Assembly: GCA_965153355.1 (NCBI GenBank)
Contig: OZ231128.1
Span: 30,070,001-30,134,000, forward strand
Length of the DNA: 64,000 bases
From: Flaccisagitta enflata
Taxonomy: Eukaryota; Chaetognatha; Sagittoidea; Aphragmophora
Direction: 5' to 3'
The notes below the pieces were generated by a model. It saw nothing but the letters and a program-made list of their open reading frames with translations, did not search any database and had not been told where the DNA came from. A program made the position numbers and the translations under genes. Positions 10,425 through 21,840 of the stretch are shown here, one piece after another. The number at the start of each line of letters is the position of its first letter. Positions within the stretch are counted from its first letter, which is position 1.

Positions 10425-10630
10425 GTTGCTGACATGCAACTCTACGAGAGGCGTTGTCCGGTCCGTCCATCCGTCCATTTGTCCATGGGTCCGTAATGAT
10501 CGGGTAAACAAGTAAAAGAATGTTTTAGATAGTTTTTTATATGTTTGTGTGGGGGGTAGGGGTGTTGATGGGGGTTGGATGCCCCTGCCCAACAGTCCAC
10601 AACAATATCGTGACCCCAGGTCACTTATCT
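10425..10630 (+). mobile_element. Hairpin-headed short element, type C
   Basis: Head AGTTGCTGACATGCAACT, CTACGAGAGGC, a TCCGTCCATCCG tract, a GGGGTTGGATGCCCCTGCC block and an end at ATATCGTGACCCCAGGTCAC. Confidence 0.65.
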
Positions 10631-10764
10631 ATGTTTCAATGGTCTGTCTTAATGACTTTATGATAGAATCTTCACGCTTTGAGAACTGAGTGGCTGAAAA
10701 TTATCGCCAAACTAAAAAAAAAAAATTACCATCATTTTACCTCTTGAGTTGTGTGACTGATGGA

Positions 10765-10920
10765 CGGAAAAATTCGTGCTAGATCTTTTTTGCGACGGTT
10801 TTCCCACATGCAGGGCACAATTTGGGAGTGAAGTGTGAAAAAATTGGAGGGTGGCAGCTCTCAAATACCTGTGCCATGTCACTTCCGTGGGGTGTGTAGG
10901 GTCGCGTTTCCGCGACTAAC
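10765..10920 (-). repeat. Inverted-repeat partner of 7110-7231 plus hairpin-headed remnant
   Basis: Reverse complement of the 7.1-kb repeat to 10,885, then a remnant of a hairpin-headed element (TCGCGTTTCCGCGACTAA). Confidence 0.7.
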
Positions 10921-10937
10921 AATGTAAGAGAGGATAT

Positions 10938-11064
10938 AACAGGTCGCCCAAGGGCAATATGTGATCAGCGATACCCGTTGCCCTGCTTTGCGTGGTTGTA
11001 AATTACAATGAGAGGAAGCAGGGCAGCGGCCCCGAAGGGGACAAAGTACAGAACGACCGAACGT
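10938..11064 (+). mobile_element. Minisatellite-core family, head only (F2)
   Basis: AACAGGTCGCCCAAGGGCAA, GTCAGCGATACCCGTTGCCC, AGCAGGGCAGCGGCCCCGAA then GGGGACAAAG. Truncated before any minisatellite. Confidence 0.65.
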
Positions 11065-12090
11065 TCGGTTCGAACTGTTTTTACTGTACGGATTACTCTC
11101 CCAGCTCCGTCACTGAATCCGGAGTCGTCAGTTATCAGTAGGTCACCGAATTCAGTAGGTCAATAAACCGAAGTTTGATGTTTTGTTTACTTTTCCTATT
11201 GAACGTGCAAATTGGGACTCGGGAATTGCCCTCTAACATGAAAGATGATTCCACAACAAAACATGCATCTGCTCTTCCTTTTCCTAACGAATTTACATTA
11301 CTCATACTTCCTTTACAAATGAGATCAACCCCTCCTTTCCTCATCAAAACAAGGCCAAGTAGGCCAATAAGGTGCGACGTGTGGATTATCGAACGAATGC
11401 GTTACAGACCAACAGACGCACCTAAAAAGGAAAGATCGCTGATCGAGACTTGATGCTTCGCTTGTAACTACTATCTAGAACATATGTATATCGACAGGCA
11501 TTTTAAGCAATAACTCTGTTAAGAATAAAAAATTTATATAAAAATCGGTGAGATTCTGAAACTATTTCGAATTTCTGACCAAATGCCGCAAACCGCATCC
11601 TTTTAGCTCAAGGCGTTTAGAATTGACAGGCAAAACATATTGATACTTCAATCAAAAAATGGCCAAAAAAAAGCATCTAGTTTCTTTACAAGTTATTAAG
11701 TCTCCGTTCAGATAGATTGGAGGTTTTTTCCACCCTATTTTTGGTCCTAATTAAAGTGCCCAACACCTTTGCTACATTATCTCGGTTGATTTCAACCTAT
11801 CTGAATCATTGGGATTGCAACTGAAGCAAAAGGGAAAACATGGCATACACTAAGAAATTTAAAAAAAAAAATTTTATGAGGGATAGTTATCATGCATATA
11901 TACAAAGCATTTGTGTTAAAGTGCTTAGAAAATCCGCATACAAATAAGTGTTGAAACACAAAGACGTATTATTAAGTATTTGACATGATTTAGTGGTTTT
12001 TCTATGATTCCTATACTGTTAAATTAACCAATCCCCATACTGTCGATATAATTATGTTCTAGATAGTAAATCCTTGTGCGTGCGCGCCTG
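11065..12090. other. No gene recognised; one reversed short element
   Basis: 11,343-11,435 carries a reversed hairpin-headed type E copy (ACAAGGCCAAGTAGGCCAAT at one end, GACGCACCTAAAAA at the other). The rest is AT-rich with no motif-bearing frame. Confidence 0.5.
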
Positions 12091-12440
<350 letters not shown>

Positions 12441-12860
12441 CAGGGACAAAAAAAGAATAGTGATAAAAACAAAAAGAAAAAATATCTTAAAAACAGGTAC
12501 AAATATAAATGATTACAAATAGAATTATAAGAAAAAATCCTAAGACTTATTTTTTCTTCATAAGTTGATTTGAAATAAATAAATATATATCAAAGTTTTT
12601 TTGAGAATTGATATAAGTGAACAATATTTCATTTTATCGTCTTTTACAATTGAAAAAAGGTTAATTCATATTAGTGAACAATATTTCATTATATCTTCTG
12701 TTACAATTGAAAAAAGGTAAACAAATTGACTTTTTATAAAATCTAATTTGATTTTTTTTCTTTAATACAAAATATTCTTTTTACTGAACCCATCAACCAA
12801 TGAAGAAAAAAAAATTCTGAGTATTTTTTCTTATGAGTTTCATTTTTTAATCATTCATAT
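12441..12860. other. AT-rich spacer, short direct repeat
   Basis: No gene seen. A 45-bp unit containing AACAATATTTCATT and TACAATTGAAAAAAGGT occurs twice (about 12,620 and 12,680). Confidence 0.5.
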
Positions 12861-12974
12861 CCATACCTGTTTTTATGATATTTTTTTTTTGTTTCTTTTA
12901 CTGTTTTTTCTCCATATCTCTTTCTTTTTTTCTTTCTTTCTTTCTTTTTTTTTTCTTTCTCTTTTTCTTTCTTT

Positions 12975-13056
<82 letters not shown>
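12861..13056. repeat. T/C-rich tract with (TC)n
   Basis: (CTTT)n-like tract then (TC)n 12,978-13,054. Confidence 0.9.
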
Positions 13057-13059
<3 letters not shown>

Positions 13060-13289
13060 TTCTTTTGCATAAAGGAAAACATTTTGTTTTTTCTATTCAA
13101 TATAATCAAACAAAGCCAGATACACGGAGGCTTTTTCTTGTCACATACAGATAGGCAGGGGTAGCGATAGGGAAAATCACTGTGGCATTTATGTTAGAGC
13201 AGTGAGCTTAAAATACTAAAAAATGCTAACTAAGAAATATAAGGACCAACTGACAGATAAAGCGAGGTCGCGTTGCGTAAAATTAAAAA

Positions 13290-13404
13290 AAAAGTAACTT
13301 CGGTTTCTGACTTCGGTAAACTTTGGTTTCAATTTCGGGTAGTTAGTCACTGTCAACTTCGGCTTCGGTTCGGCTTCGGTTTACCTACCTTCGGTCGACC
13401 TCTA
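13290..13404. mobile_element. hAT-like nonautonomous element, one end only
   Basis: Ends ACCTTCGGTCGACCTCTA preceded by CTTCGGTTTC-type repeats. It matches the right end of the complete copy at 47,961-48,873. The left end is missing, and the next element begins directly at 13,405. Confidence 0.55.
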
Positions 13405-13797
13405 GGACAAAGTCCTGCAGAATACAGGGGGAATTTTGTTCGTCCATCCATCTGTCCGTCAGTCCCCCCCAGGCCCTCTCAGGCCTTGAATCTGCCCTCT
13501 CAGGCCTGAAATCTACCCTCTCAGACCTGAAATCTGTCGCAGATTCAAGGCCTGAGAGGACAGATCTCAGGCCTGAGTAGTTAGATTTCAGGCCTGAGAG
13601 GGCAGATTCAAGGCCTGAGAGGGCAGATTTCAGGCCTGAGAGGGCAGATTTCCCGCCTGAGAGAGCAGATTTCAGGCCTGAGAGGGCCTGGGGGGGACTA
13701 ACAAACGGACAAACGAACAAACGGACAAACGGACGAATGGAGGAACAAAAGTCCCCCTGTAATCTACAGGACTTCATCCCCTTCGGGGCCGCTGCCC
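13405..13797. mobile_element. Minisatellite-core element with inverting core (F3)
   Basis: Terminal inverted repeats: GACAAAGTCCTGCAGAATAC on the left, and GTAATCTACAGGACTTCATC followed by CCCTTCGGGGCCGCTGCCC on the right. The core is a 22-bp array that reads CCCTCTCAGGCCTGAAATCT on the left and the reverse complement GGCCTGAGAGGGCAGATTT on the right, switching near 13,532. The whole unit can fold back on itself. Confidence 0.75.
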
Positions 13798-13804
13798 AAA
13801 AGTT

Positions 13805-14510
13805 AACAGGTCGCCCAAGGGCAATATGTGGTCAGCGATACCCGTTGCCCTGCTTTGCATGATTATGAATTTGTGTGAGGGGTAGCAGGGCAGCGGCCTC
13901 AAATGGGACAAAGTCCTGTAGTCTACTGTAGAACACAGGGGTGTAGAACACAGGGGGACTTTCGTTCGTCCTGCCTGAAAATGATGATGAGATGCTATAA
14001 TCAGCTGATTGAAGGCTTTCAAGAGTATGAAGGCTTTTCCAAGGCTAACTTAAGGCTAAAGAGGCCAGGTTTGAGGCCATCAGGCTTGACAGGGCAGATT
14101 TGAGGCCTGACAGGCCAGATTTGAGGCCTGAGAGGCCAGATTTGAGTCTGGATTTGAGGCTTGAGAGGTTAGATCTAAGACCTGAGAGGGCTAATTGGAG
14201 GCCTGAGAGGGCTAATTTGAGGCCTGCGAGGCCAGGTTTGATGCCTGACAGGCCAGATTTGAGGCCTGCGAGGCCAGATGGGGCCTGAGCGGCCGGATTT
14301 GAGAGGCTGGAATTGAGGCTTGAGAGGCCAGATTTGAGGCCTGACAGGCCAGATTTCAAGCCTGAGAGGCCGGATTTGAGGCTTGAGAGGCCTGATTTAA
14401 GGCCTAAGAGGCCTGATGGGGGGGGGGGACGGACGAACGAACGAACGAACGAACGAACGAACGAACGAACGAACGAACGAACAAACGAACGGATGAACGG
14501 ACGAATGAAA
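13805..14510 (+). mobile_element. Minisatellite-core element (F4)
   Basis: Head AACAGGTCGCCCAAGGGCAA, then AGCAGGGCAGCGGCCTC and GTCCTGTAG. The array (14,040-14,415) has unit GATTTGAGGCCTGAGAGGCC of about 21 bp, followed by GGGGGGACGGACGAACGAAC with (GAAC)n. (CTTT)n-type sequence fills 14,515-14,650. Confidence 0.7.
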
Positions 14511-14653
14511 TTTTTCCGTTCCTTCCTTTCCTCCCTTCCCTCCTCTCTTTCTTCCTACCTTCCTTCCTTTCTTCCTCCCTTCTTTTTTTCCATGCTGCTT
14601 TCTTTCTTTCCATGCTGCTTTCCTCCCTTCTATTCCCTTCTTCTTCCTTCCTT

Positions 14654-15118
14654 TTGGGCAGTGGCTCCTAAGGGGACAAAGTCCTGTAGAACTTAGGGGG
14701 AATCTGTCTGTACATCCATACATCCGTCCCCCCCACCCTATCCTCAGGGCTTCGTCTCCTTTGGGGCCTATTCTGACCCAAATTCTGCCAAATAGCCCAG
14801 ATCCAAGCGATATGGCCCAAATCAAAGCAAAATGGCCCAAGTTGAAGCATAATGGCCCAAATCCAAGCAAAATGGCCCGAATCTGGTCAGAATCTAGCTA
14901 TTGGATTGTCAGATTATCTGGCCAGATTTGGGCCATTTCGCTCAAATTTTGGCCAGTATGCTCGGATTGGGCCATTTTGCTCTGATTTTGGCCATATTGC
15001 TTGTATTTGGGCTATTTGGCTGAATTTGGGTCAGAATAGGTCCCAAAGAAGACAAAGCCCAAAGATGGGGCGGGGGGGGGGGGGCGGGCTGATGTACGTG
15101 CGTACGGACGGACGGATG
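14654..15118. mobile_element. Minisatellite-core element with inverting core (F5)
   Basis: Head GGGCAGTGGCTCCTAAGGGG and AAGTCCTGTAG. The core reads AATGGCCCAAATCCAAGCAA on the left half (14,770-14,880) and its inverse GGGCCATTTTGCTC.GATTT on the right (14,925-15,040). It ends GTACGGACGGACGGATGA. Confidence 0.65.
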
Positions 15119-15199
15119 ACTTCATTCTCTTTGCCCAAGAAAGAAAGAAAGAAAGAAACAAACAAACAAATAGGAGGAAAGACACAAACAGAAAGAAAT

Positions 15200-15212
15200 G
15201 AAGAGAGTAACA

Positions 15213-15284
<72 letters not shown>

Positions 15285-15290
15285 AAACGG
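15200..15290. repeat. (GAAA)n microsatellite
   Basis: About 20 tetranucleotide units, followed by a CpG-rich 150 bp (15,300-15,430) ending in TATAAAAGCGCAGG. I could not link that TATA-like string to a gene. Confidence 0.9.
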
Positions 15291-15439
15291 AAAAGAAAAA
15301 GAGAGTGGCGAGAGTGGCGTGGTCGTGGCGCAGCGACCGACGGACCGATTCCCGTTCGTCGACGTCCGCGCTTAGGTACTTTTACGTTTGGAGAACGTGT
15401 TTTACGCGGTATTTTACAGTATAAAAGCGCAGGTAATGA

Positions 15440-16834
15440 AACGCACCCCGAAAATGACCAGGAATGAAGAGCGAATGACATTATAACTGATAAACTAAAG
15501 AAAGAAAATCAGGTATAACACAAATCACAAAATGGGCACAAACAGGGCAGAACCAATGAAATATTTAAGTACAAATAATCACAAAATAGTGAAAAACTGT
15601 ACGATATTCCACAAAGCAAGAATACAGAACTTTGGGAGCAAAGTAGATGCCCCACCCCAATGGCCAGGTTGGTAGTTACCAGGCTTTTATGTTTTGTAAA
15701 CCTTCCGAGAGGCAAAAATTTTTCCCTATATAGGTTTCCGACACAGATGTCTCAGGCTTGGTGATTAGACTAGATCAGCAGGGGAAGACAGATAAGGGCA
15801 GTTCGAGGAAGAAGAAGAAGAAGGAAAAGAAAAAAAAGAAAAAGAAGAAAAAAATGAAGGAGAAAGGGATAAAAGAAATAACGAGGAATCAAAATACCTT
15901 TGAAGTCAGCAATGATATCATTTGCATATTGCAGTTTGAATATGAGTGGTCCATTGTAATTTCGTTGATTTGGAATACTGTAAATAAGAGTTGAAACTGT
16001 AGCTAAAGCCAATTTTTTTATATTATAAATGAAAAAAAGAAAACCTCATGCTCATGTAAAAGTTTTACTTATTGTTATGCGGCTCATGTAGCCTTCCATA
16101 ACTAAGATTTATATCGATGATACAGTCAATGAACGATCGCTTCCATGCTGAGATAGTAGAACCTTTTTATGCCCTTGGAGTCATATTCGCGGTTGAATGT
16201 TGACCCTGAGCCCATCGCTGGAGTCAGAGACAGCAAGAGTGTCTCGGTTGCTTTCCTGGACCGAGTGAGGTCCTAACGATTGAGGTGTTGTGAATGAACT
16301 GCATAATGGAATGTCCATATATACATGGTATCCTTGCATTAAAATTAGTGCAAAGCTTAGTCTTCTTGTTGTTTGGACATCCCTTTGCAATGTCCAATGA
16401 AAATAATTTTAACTAAAGAAAAGAACCTTGAAATGATTTTCTCAAGGGCAAGTATGAAAAGTCTTCTCTGTTGGTAAATTGTTTTGAGATCCGGCAGGCT
16501 AACTAATGGCAATGATGAGTGCATGTGGCTATAAAAGTGCAATCTTGAAGGGGAAGGATGCTTCACCTTACCGCTGATCCCCACCTTCAAGTCATGTCAT
16601 AGCAACCCATTGTGGTAATAAGTTTCAAAATGACAAGTTGATGAAGTTATGATGAGGAATTATGCTTAATGCAATAATTATTTCCTAGTTAGTACGTTAT
16701 CAAAACCAGCTCCGTAAAAAGTCTGTCTTCTGATGGGCAAATTACTTTAAACCGGGGTCAGTTGAGTTGCTTTCGAGTTATGAACTACTGTTTATAAACA
16801 ACAGCTCAACTGACTTGTGGCACATAAAATTCAG
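15440..16834. other. Unrecognised; probably SPEF2 intron or upstream
   Basis: Contains a (GAA)-rich tract at 15,808-15,865. The first recognised SPEF2 exon starts at 16,835 with phase 0, so earlier SPEF2 exons must lie to the left, but I found none here. Confidence 0.5.
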
Positions 16835-16926
16835 GTGCAAGAAGTTCAAGATAAAAGTCATGACCGACAGCAAGTCCAACACCGCGTGGTCGCCTTCCTC
16901 GATGCCTGGCCCAAAATGGAGAAATG
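16835..16926 (+). CDS. SPEF2: SPEF2 exon a (end of adenylate-kinase-like domain)
   Basis: First of 16 consecutive exons encoding the C-terminal 1304 residues of sperm flagellar protein 2 (KPL2). SPEF2 is a large central-apparatus protein of motile cilia and sperm tails, needed for axoneme assembly and flagellar transport. This exon follows TTCAG, is phase 0 in, and ends TG before GTACGT. It encodes the helix around HRVVAFLDAWPKMEKW, matching the SPEF2 block that closes the adenylate-kinase-like domain. The residue numbering used below starts here. Exon lengths sum to 3915 nt, an exact multiple of three, with every junction phase matching. The N-terminal calponin-homology half is outside the window or lost among the repeats to the left. 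Confidence 0.9.
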
Positions 16927-17073
16927 GTACGTTGATAAAAGAACCGTAAATACGGAATGTAACGCGATTGCGTGTATTAAAGCCAGCATTTGAAAATCTT
17001 TTTTGGTCTTCATTTCCTCATTTCCCAATTCCTCTACACTTTGATAAACACACGCGCACAAACGCATTTCCAG

Positions 17074-17534
17074 GTTCACGAAATTCGGGACTCTCCACAA
17101 AACCGACGCCGGGGCGAAGAAGGAAACGGTGTACTTGGAAGTGGAGAAGCTGTTGGAAGACGCCCTCAACCGACTTCAAGGCAAAACCACCGACGAGGAG
17201 GAGGGTGAGTTGACGGAAGGGTTGCAGCAGGAAGAGGAGGAGGAGGAGGAAAAGAAGGACGCGGAGAAGGAAGCTGGCGGCGGCGAAGGCGGCGAAAAGG
17301 GAGACGAAGAAAAGGGCGAAGGCGATGACGCGGCAGCGGCGAAAGAAGGAGGCGAAGGCGGGGAAGAAGGAGGGGAGAAGAAAGAAGGCGTATCGAGAGC
17401 GGGATCGCAATTGCCGAAATCCAGAGAAGACACTGGAAAACCCGCCACGGCGGCGACGGGAGCGCAACCGACTTCCGCAGGCGCGGACGGAGCGGCCGCG
17501 GACGGCGCCGCGGCTGGGGAAAGCCCGACCAAAG
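17074..17534 (+). CDS. SPEF2: SPEF2 exon b (acidic Glu/Gly/Ala linker)
   Basis: Starts after TTTCCAG and completes the Trp codon (W-FTKFGTLH). It encodes residues 31-184: a short conserved helix (KETVYLEVEKLLEDAL), then a long low-complexity acidic stretch rich in Glu, Gly, Ala and Lys. It ends with phase 1 at AAAG before GTGAATG. The following intron soon becomes (GTT)n. Confidence 0.85.
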
Positions 17535-17548
17535 GTGAATGTTGTTTT

Positions 17549-17562
17549 TGAAACTGTTGTTT

Positions 17563-17652
<90 letters not shown>

Positions 17653-17982
17653 TGGTTGCAGTGATTGTTGTTTTTGTTGTTGTTGTTGTTGTTGTTGCAG
17701 TGATTATTGAAGTTGTTATTGTTGTCATTGCTGTTGTTGTTGGTAATGTTGTAACCGTTGTTGTTGGTGTTGTTGTAGACATTGTTGTGGTTGTTGTTGA
17801 TTTTGTTGTTGTTGTTGTTCTGGTATTTCGTTGTTATTTTTGTTGCTTTCATTGTTGTTGTTGTAGTTGTTGTTGTCGTTGTTGTTGTTGCTGTTAAGTG
17901 ATTCAGGGCGTTGTTTTTGATATTGTTGTTTTTTTTTTTACTTTTATTTTTTTATCATTGTTGCCGTTGTTACTGTTGTTAC

Positions 17983-18032
<50 letters not shown>

Positions 18033-18050
18033 TTGTTGCTGTTATTGTTT
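17549..18050. repeat. (GTT)n arrays in SPEF2 intron b
   Basis: Near-pure GTT 17,560-17,652, interrupted GTT to 17,893, and a second pure block 17,975-18,030. It begins about 15 nt past the splice donor. Confidence 0.95.
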
Positions 18051-18169
18051 ATAGTGGATGTTTTTTGTCATGGTTATATCGAAGCTTTTCAGATGTTCAG
18101 GATGTATCGATAGGTTAGACGGTCCATTTGCAGGTGTATTGGTAAGTTTTTCTTTCTCGATTCTATTTT

Positions 18170-18305
18170 GTAACTTCTTCATCTTTCGGAAGAAATTTCG
18201 AAGACGATACTGATCTTTTGTTTTTATCGGGTTTTCCCGTTTGGGCGAATCTTTAATTCGAGGAGATCCGGGTTGAAATGTATTTAACCCTGCTCTCCCC
18301 TAGCC
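18170..18305. repeat. Host repeat, left part (interrupted by CACTA-like element)
   Basis: Matches the reverse complement of 62,150-62,265: shared GACGATAC.GATCTTTTGTTT, TTCGGGTTGAAATGTAT-type sequence and CTAGCCC. The rest of this repeat resumes at 19,302. Confidence 0.75.
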
Positions 18306-19301
18306 CACTAGTGCCCCCAGGGTGGAAAAAAGTTCAAGTTTAGTGACCATTGCCCCCACCTGGTTTTGTAGGCTCTACTCAATGTGGGGAAGTGTTTTCT
18401 AGCCAAAATCAAATCATCCTTGGGGCGCTTTTTAAATAAAATGAAAAATTCAAGATTTTTAGCTTGATTTTGCATACAAAATTTCACAGGTTAGTCTGAC
18501 TTATTTTTTTACAGCATATTGTTAATCCTGGCAAAATTCCCTTTTATTTGATAGGTCGCACTATAGGGTTTTAAAAAGAAATACAATTTTCATATTTTAA
18601 GCCACCGTTGTGATTTTTATAACGGTAGCATAAGAAATGAAACTTTTTTTAGTCGCGTGCACGCGACTCTACAACCCGCTTTGTCCGTCGGTCTGTCGGT
18701 CGGTTGGTCCGTCACACTTTACTTTTTTTTATCACTTTTATTTCTTTTAGTCATTTTTAGTCATTCTAAGTAATTTTAAGGCATTCTAAGTCATTCTATG
18801 TCATTCTAAGTCATTTTAAGTCATTTTAAGTCACTTTAAGTCATTTTTGGTCATTAGGTCATTTCATCATTTTTGGTAATTTTAAGTCATTCTAAGTCAT
18901 TCTAAGTCATTCTAAGTCATTCTAAGTCATTCTAAGTCATTCTTAGTCATTCTCAGCCATTCTAAGTCTTTCTAAGTCATTCTAAGTCAGTAAGTCTCGC
19001 ACGCGACTTATAGGTGTTGGCCTTGTTTCTTTTCAAAACCCTATAGTGCGACCTATCAAATTAAAGGGAATTTCATCAGGAATAACAATATGCTATCAGA
19101 AAATAAGTTGAACTAACCTGCAAATTTCTTTATCAAAAATCATGCAAAAAATCTTGAATTTTTCACTTTTTTCAAAAAGCGCCCCAAGGATGATTTGAAT
19201 TTGGCTAGAAACCACTTCCCCACATTGAGTAGAGCCTAAAAAAGCAAGTGGGGGCAATGGTCACTCAACTTGAACTTTTTTCCACCCTGGGGGCACTAGT
19301 G
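18306..19301. mobile_element. Nonautonomous CACTA-like (EnSpm) element with nested insert
   Basis: Ends are inverted repeats beginning CACTAGTGCCCCCAGGGTGG, with arms of about 280 bp (18,306-18,590 and 19,030-19,301). Flanked by GCC on both sides (18,303-18,305 and 19,302-19,304), a 3-bp target duplication as CACTA elements make. The undisturbed target is seen in the paralogous repeat at 62.15 kb (CTAGCCCTAACG). The centre is occupied by a second transposon (18,651-19,030). No transposase. Confidence 0.8.
18648..19030 (+). mobile_element. Hairpin-headed short element, type A, nested
   Basis: Perfect palindrome head AGTCGCGTGCACGCGACT, CTACAACCCGCTTTGTCCG, TCGGTCTGTCGGTCGG, a tandem 10-bp array TAAGTCATTC (18,770-18,990), and tail GCACGCGACTTATAGGTGTT then GGCCTTGTTT. 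It lies between the arms of the CACTA-like element. Confidence 0.75.
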
Positions 19302-19460
19302 GCCCTAACGCTAGCTCTGACCCTAACCCTAACCCTAAAACCACCCCCAACCCCAACCTTAACCCTAACCCTACCCTTAACCCTAAATAAAAAAACGCTG
19401 AGAAAGTCAGTAAAACAAAAGACATCACCGAGTTCGAAAACAGTACCCATCTTTCATCCT
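19302..19460. repeat. Host repeat, right part, with (CCCTAA)-type array
   Basis: CTAACGCTAGC then CCCTAA and variants (19,318-19,386), then GAAAGTCAGTAAAACAAAAG and ACATCACCGAGTTCGAAAAC. The same order, reversed, occurs at 62,010-62,150. Confidence 0.8.
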
Positions 19461-19561
19461 TCACAATATCTTGTATCTCAAGACGCATCTGTATTTGACA
19501 TCTATCTATTGGCCTCAATCTGTCAATAATAATCTCAACTCGTTTCCTTTTCACACGTCAG

Positions 19562-19787
19562 GCGAAGAGAAAAGTGTCGCTGGCGAGAGTCGCGCTGCTT
19601 CCGCCGCCGCGGCAGCAGAAAAAGCGGCGGAAGAAGAGAAGCGGAAAGCGGAAGAAGAAGCGGCGAAGGCGGCGGCGGGAGGCGAAGGCGGCGAAGACGC
19701 ATTGGGAGGAGAAGCGCCAGGAACGCCGCCGCTGCTGCCAGGATCTGACGACTGGGAATACGTGGCGCTAGAAATTGACCCATCGCT
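19562..19787 (+). CDS. SPEF2: SPEF2 exon c (Ala/Glu coiled coil)
   Basis: Follows ACACGTCAG and ends CT before GTAAGA. Residues 185-260: an Ala/Glu/Lys-rich probable coiled coil (AAEKAAEEEKRKAEEEAAKA) followed by a Gly/Pro linker and the conserved end DDWEYVALEIDPSL. GC-rich relative to the surrounding introns. Confidence 0.85.
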
Positions 19788-19828
19788 GTAAGAATCTTCG
19801 AGTGGGGAATGCGTATGCGTGTTTGCGC

Positions 19829-19931
<103 letters not shown>

Positions 19932-20044
19932 GGTGGCCCACCTGCCCCACCAATGGTGGGAATGTGCGGGTGTGCGTCGTTTTGATGATTTATGGTAAAA
20001 GTGTGGAACCTGATCTAATTCTTTGCTCCTCACCATTTTTACAG

Positions 20045-20210
20045 GTCAGAGGTTTTGTCTACTTTGTGGCATAACGTGGAGACCACCTACATCAAAACCT
20101 GTAAAAACGTCTTCAGAAATCAACGAGATGAAAGAGAAAAGATCATTAAATACTATTACAATATCCGGAAAGATTTTTTGGCGTATCTAAGACGACCGGA
20201 TCACAAGCAG
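20045..20210 (+). CDS. SPEF2: SPEF2 exon d
   Basis: Follows TTTTTACAG. Residues 260-315: SEVLSTLWHNVETTYIKTCK and EREKIIKYYYNIRKDFLAYL, ending RRPDHKQ. This is the best-conserved SPEF2 block downstream of the kinase-like domain and the strongest basis for naming the gene. Ends phase 0 at CAG. The intron starts GTTGTTGTTG, so the microsatellite includes the splice donor itself. Confidence 0.92.
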
Positions 20211-20211
20211 G

Positions 20212-20264
<53 letters not shown>

Positions 20265-20290
20265 GCTGATGTTTTTGTTGTTGTTGTTAA

Positions 20291-20354
<64 letters not shown>

Positions 20355-20385
20355 ATTGTTGTTGTTGTTGTTACCGTTGGTGCTT
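20211..20385. repeat. (GTT)n starting at the SPEF2 exon d donor
   Basis: Two GTT blocks (20,211-20,263 and 20,275-20,375). The first GT of the array is the splice donor dinucleotide. Confidence 0.95.
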
Positions 20386-20445
20386 TTATTTGTTTTTGTT
20401 TTTGTATGTAAGTTTTATTGATAGATTTTTTTTCTATAAACTCAG

Positions 20446-20556
20446 GAACTCGTAGTTTCATGGCAGAACGATTTCAACGCGATTCCCGAAGATATGCGCG
20501 ATGACGAAGAAACCAAATCGGAACTACATCAGCGTCTCGATGACCTTCGTGAAAAG
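20446..20556 (+). CDS. SPEF2: SPEF2 exon e
   Basis: Follows AAACTCAG. Residues 315-352: ELVVSWQNDFNAIPEDMRDD and TKSELHQRLDDLREK, contiguous with exon d in the SPEF2 order (RPDHKQ then SWQ..FN). Ends AAG before GTCTGC, phase 0. Confidence 0.92.
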
Positions 20557-21394
20557 GTCTGCCTTTCACTGAATAGAAACCCTATTCGTATAGCTTTACT
20601 CTTCAGTACCTAAGTCACAGTGCAAACGAAGAAAAAATAGTGGTTTCAGTACTTTTTCTAGCCATAAGTGAGTTTTTCCATATTTTCCATTGATCCCTCT
20701 TTATTGCACTTGTGTAGGGACGTTACTAGAGAACCTTTTTGAGCTACAAAAATCAATCTGGAGCTGAAAAATATCCAGAGCTTGTCAATATTTTGCTTCA
20801 GATGATTGATTAAAGAGCACATTTGCGTTGCACTTTTTCTCATAGCCATACTACAAAATGTTGTTTTCCCACCACTAAAGGTAGGTTATGAAAAAAATAT
20901 CATTTCCATATGGTATCTTAGACCCAAAGTACCATTCATTATGTCCGTTTGCTGCCTCGCCTTCCAAAACGGTGTATAAGCAGAATATGTTGTACCCTTA
21001 TGTGATTGCAAAGCTGATTTGCATTTTCTCAGGTAGGTGGCTTTTTCATATAATTTCTTATTGGGAGCGAATCCTCTTCACAATTTTTTTGTTTCTTTTG
21101 ATTAAGCATATCATTTAGCATCATCCACCCTAAAAAATCCGATGTCCCAGTGTTTAAGACAGAAAATTTATGAAAAAAAATGAAGTGTTTCACCATACTT
21201 TTTGCATCATTATGAGGACAAAAATGAAGCTGGAATGGTTTTTTTAAACAAATTGTCTCTAAAGACGCTTGGTGCATATACTTTCATTGTATTCTGACTT
21301 AAAATGCAGTTTGAACTATGCGATTAACATGAAAACAAGCATGAAAATGATGTTTTTTGGTGAATTTCTGCTTACACTTTTTTTCATTTTCTGC

Positions 21395-21535
21395 GGTCGA
21401 AATTCTAAGGGAGCCAAACACAGGGAAATTTTGCATTTTCAAAAACATAGTTCTCTCCGTAATCGATTTGGGAAGAGAACTATGTTTTTTGTTTTTTCAT
21501 TTTTTCATTTCCTATGCAAATTTAGAATTTCGACC
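21395..21535. mobile_element. Foldback MITE-like element, copy 1
   Basis: Ends GGTCGAAATTCTAA and TTAGAATTTCGACC. Internal arms AAACATAGTTCTCTCC and AGAACTATGTTTTT also pair, so nearly the whole 141 bp folds. Confidence 0.7.
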
Positions 21536-21840
21536 AGCCCCCTGTCAGTGACCAAAAATAAAAAAAGCACAATTTTTCAAAACAATTTTTTTGCTAACAT
21601 TGGCTAAACTTGGTCCTCTTGCTAAATGAATGCAAATTCTTCTTTTGAATATTATGTTTGAGCTATCTCAATCACTTTTATTCACTTATTTTTGCATTTT
21701 ATTTATACATTTTTTTCATTTTGACCTTCTTTGAAACACAAATGTTGCCTTCGGAGGGAAGCCGTCTTAATGGGTTGCTTCTGTCTTTTTTCTTGGGACA
21801 AACTCGTCCTACGGCGGATTTTGAAAATATTATATCTCGG

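Noticed and set aside
15415-15432. TATAAAAGCGC as a promoter
   Set aside because: No start codon, exon or gene could be connected to it; kept only as a remark.
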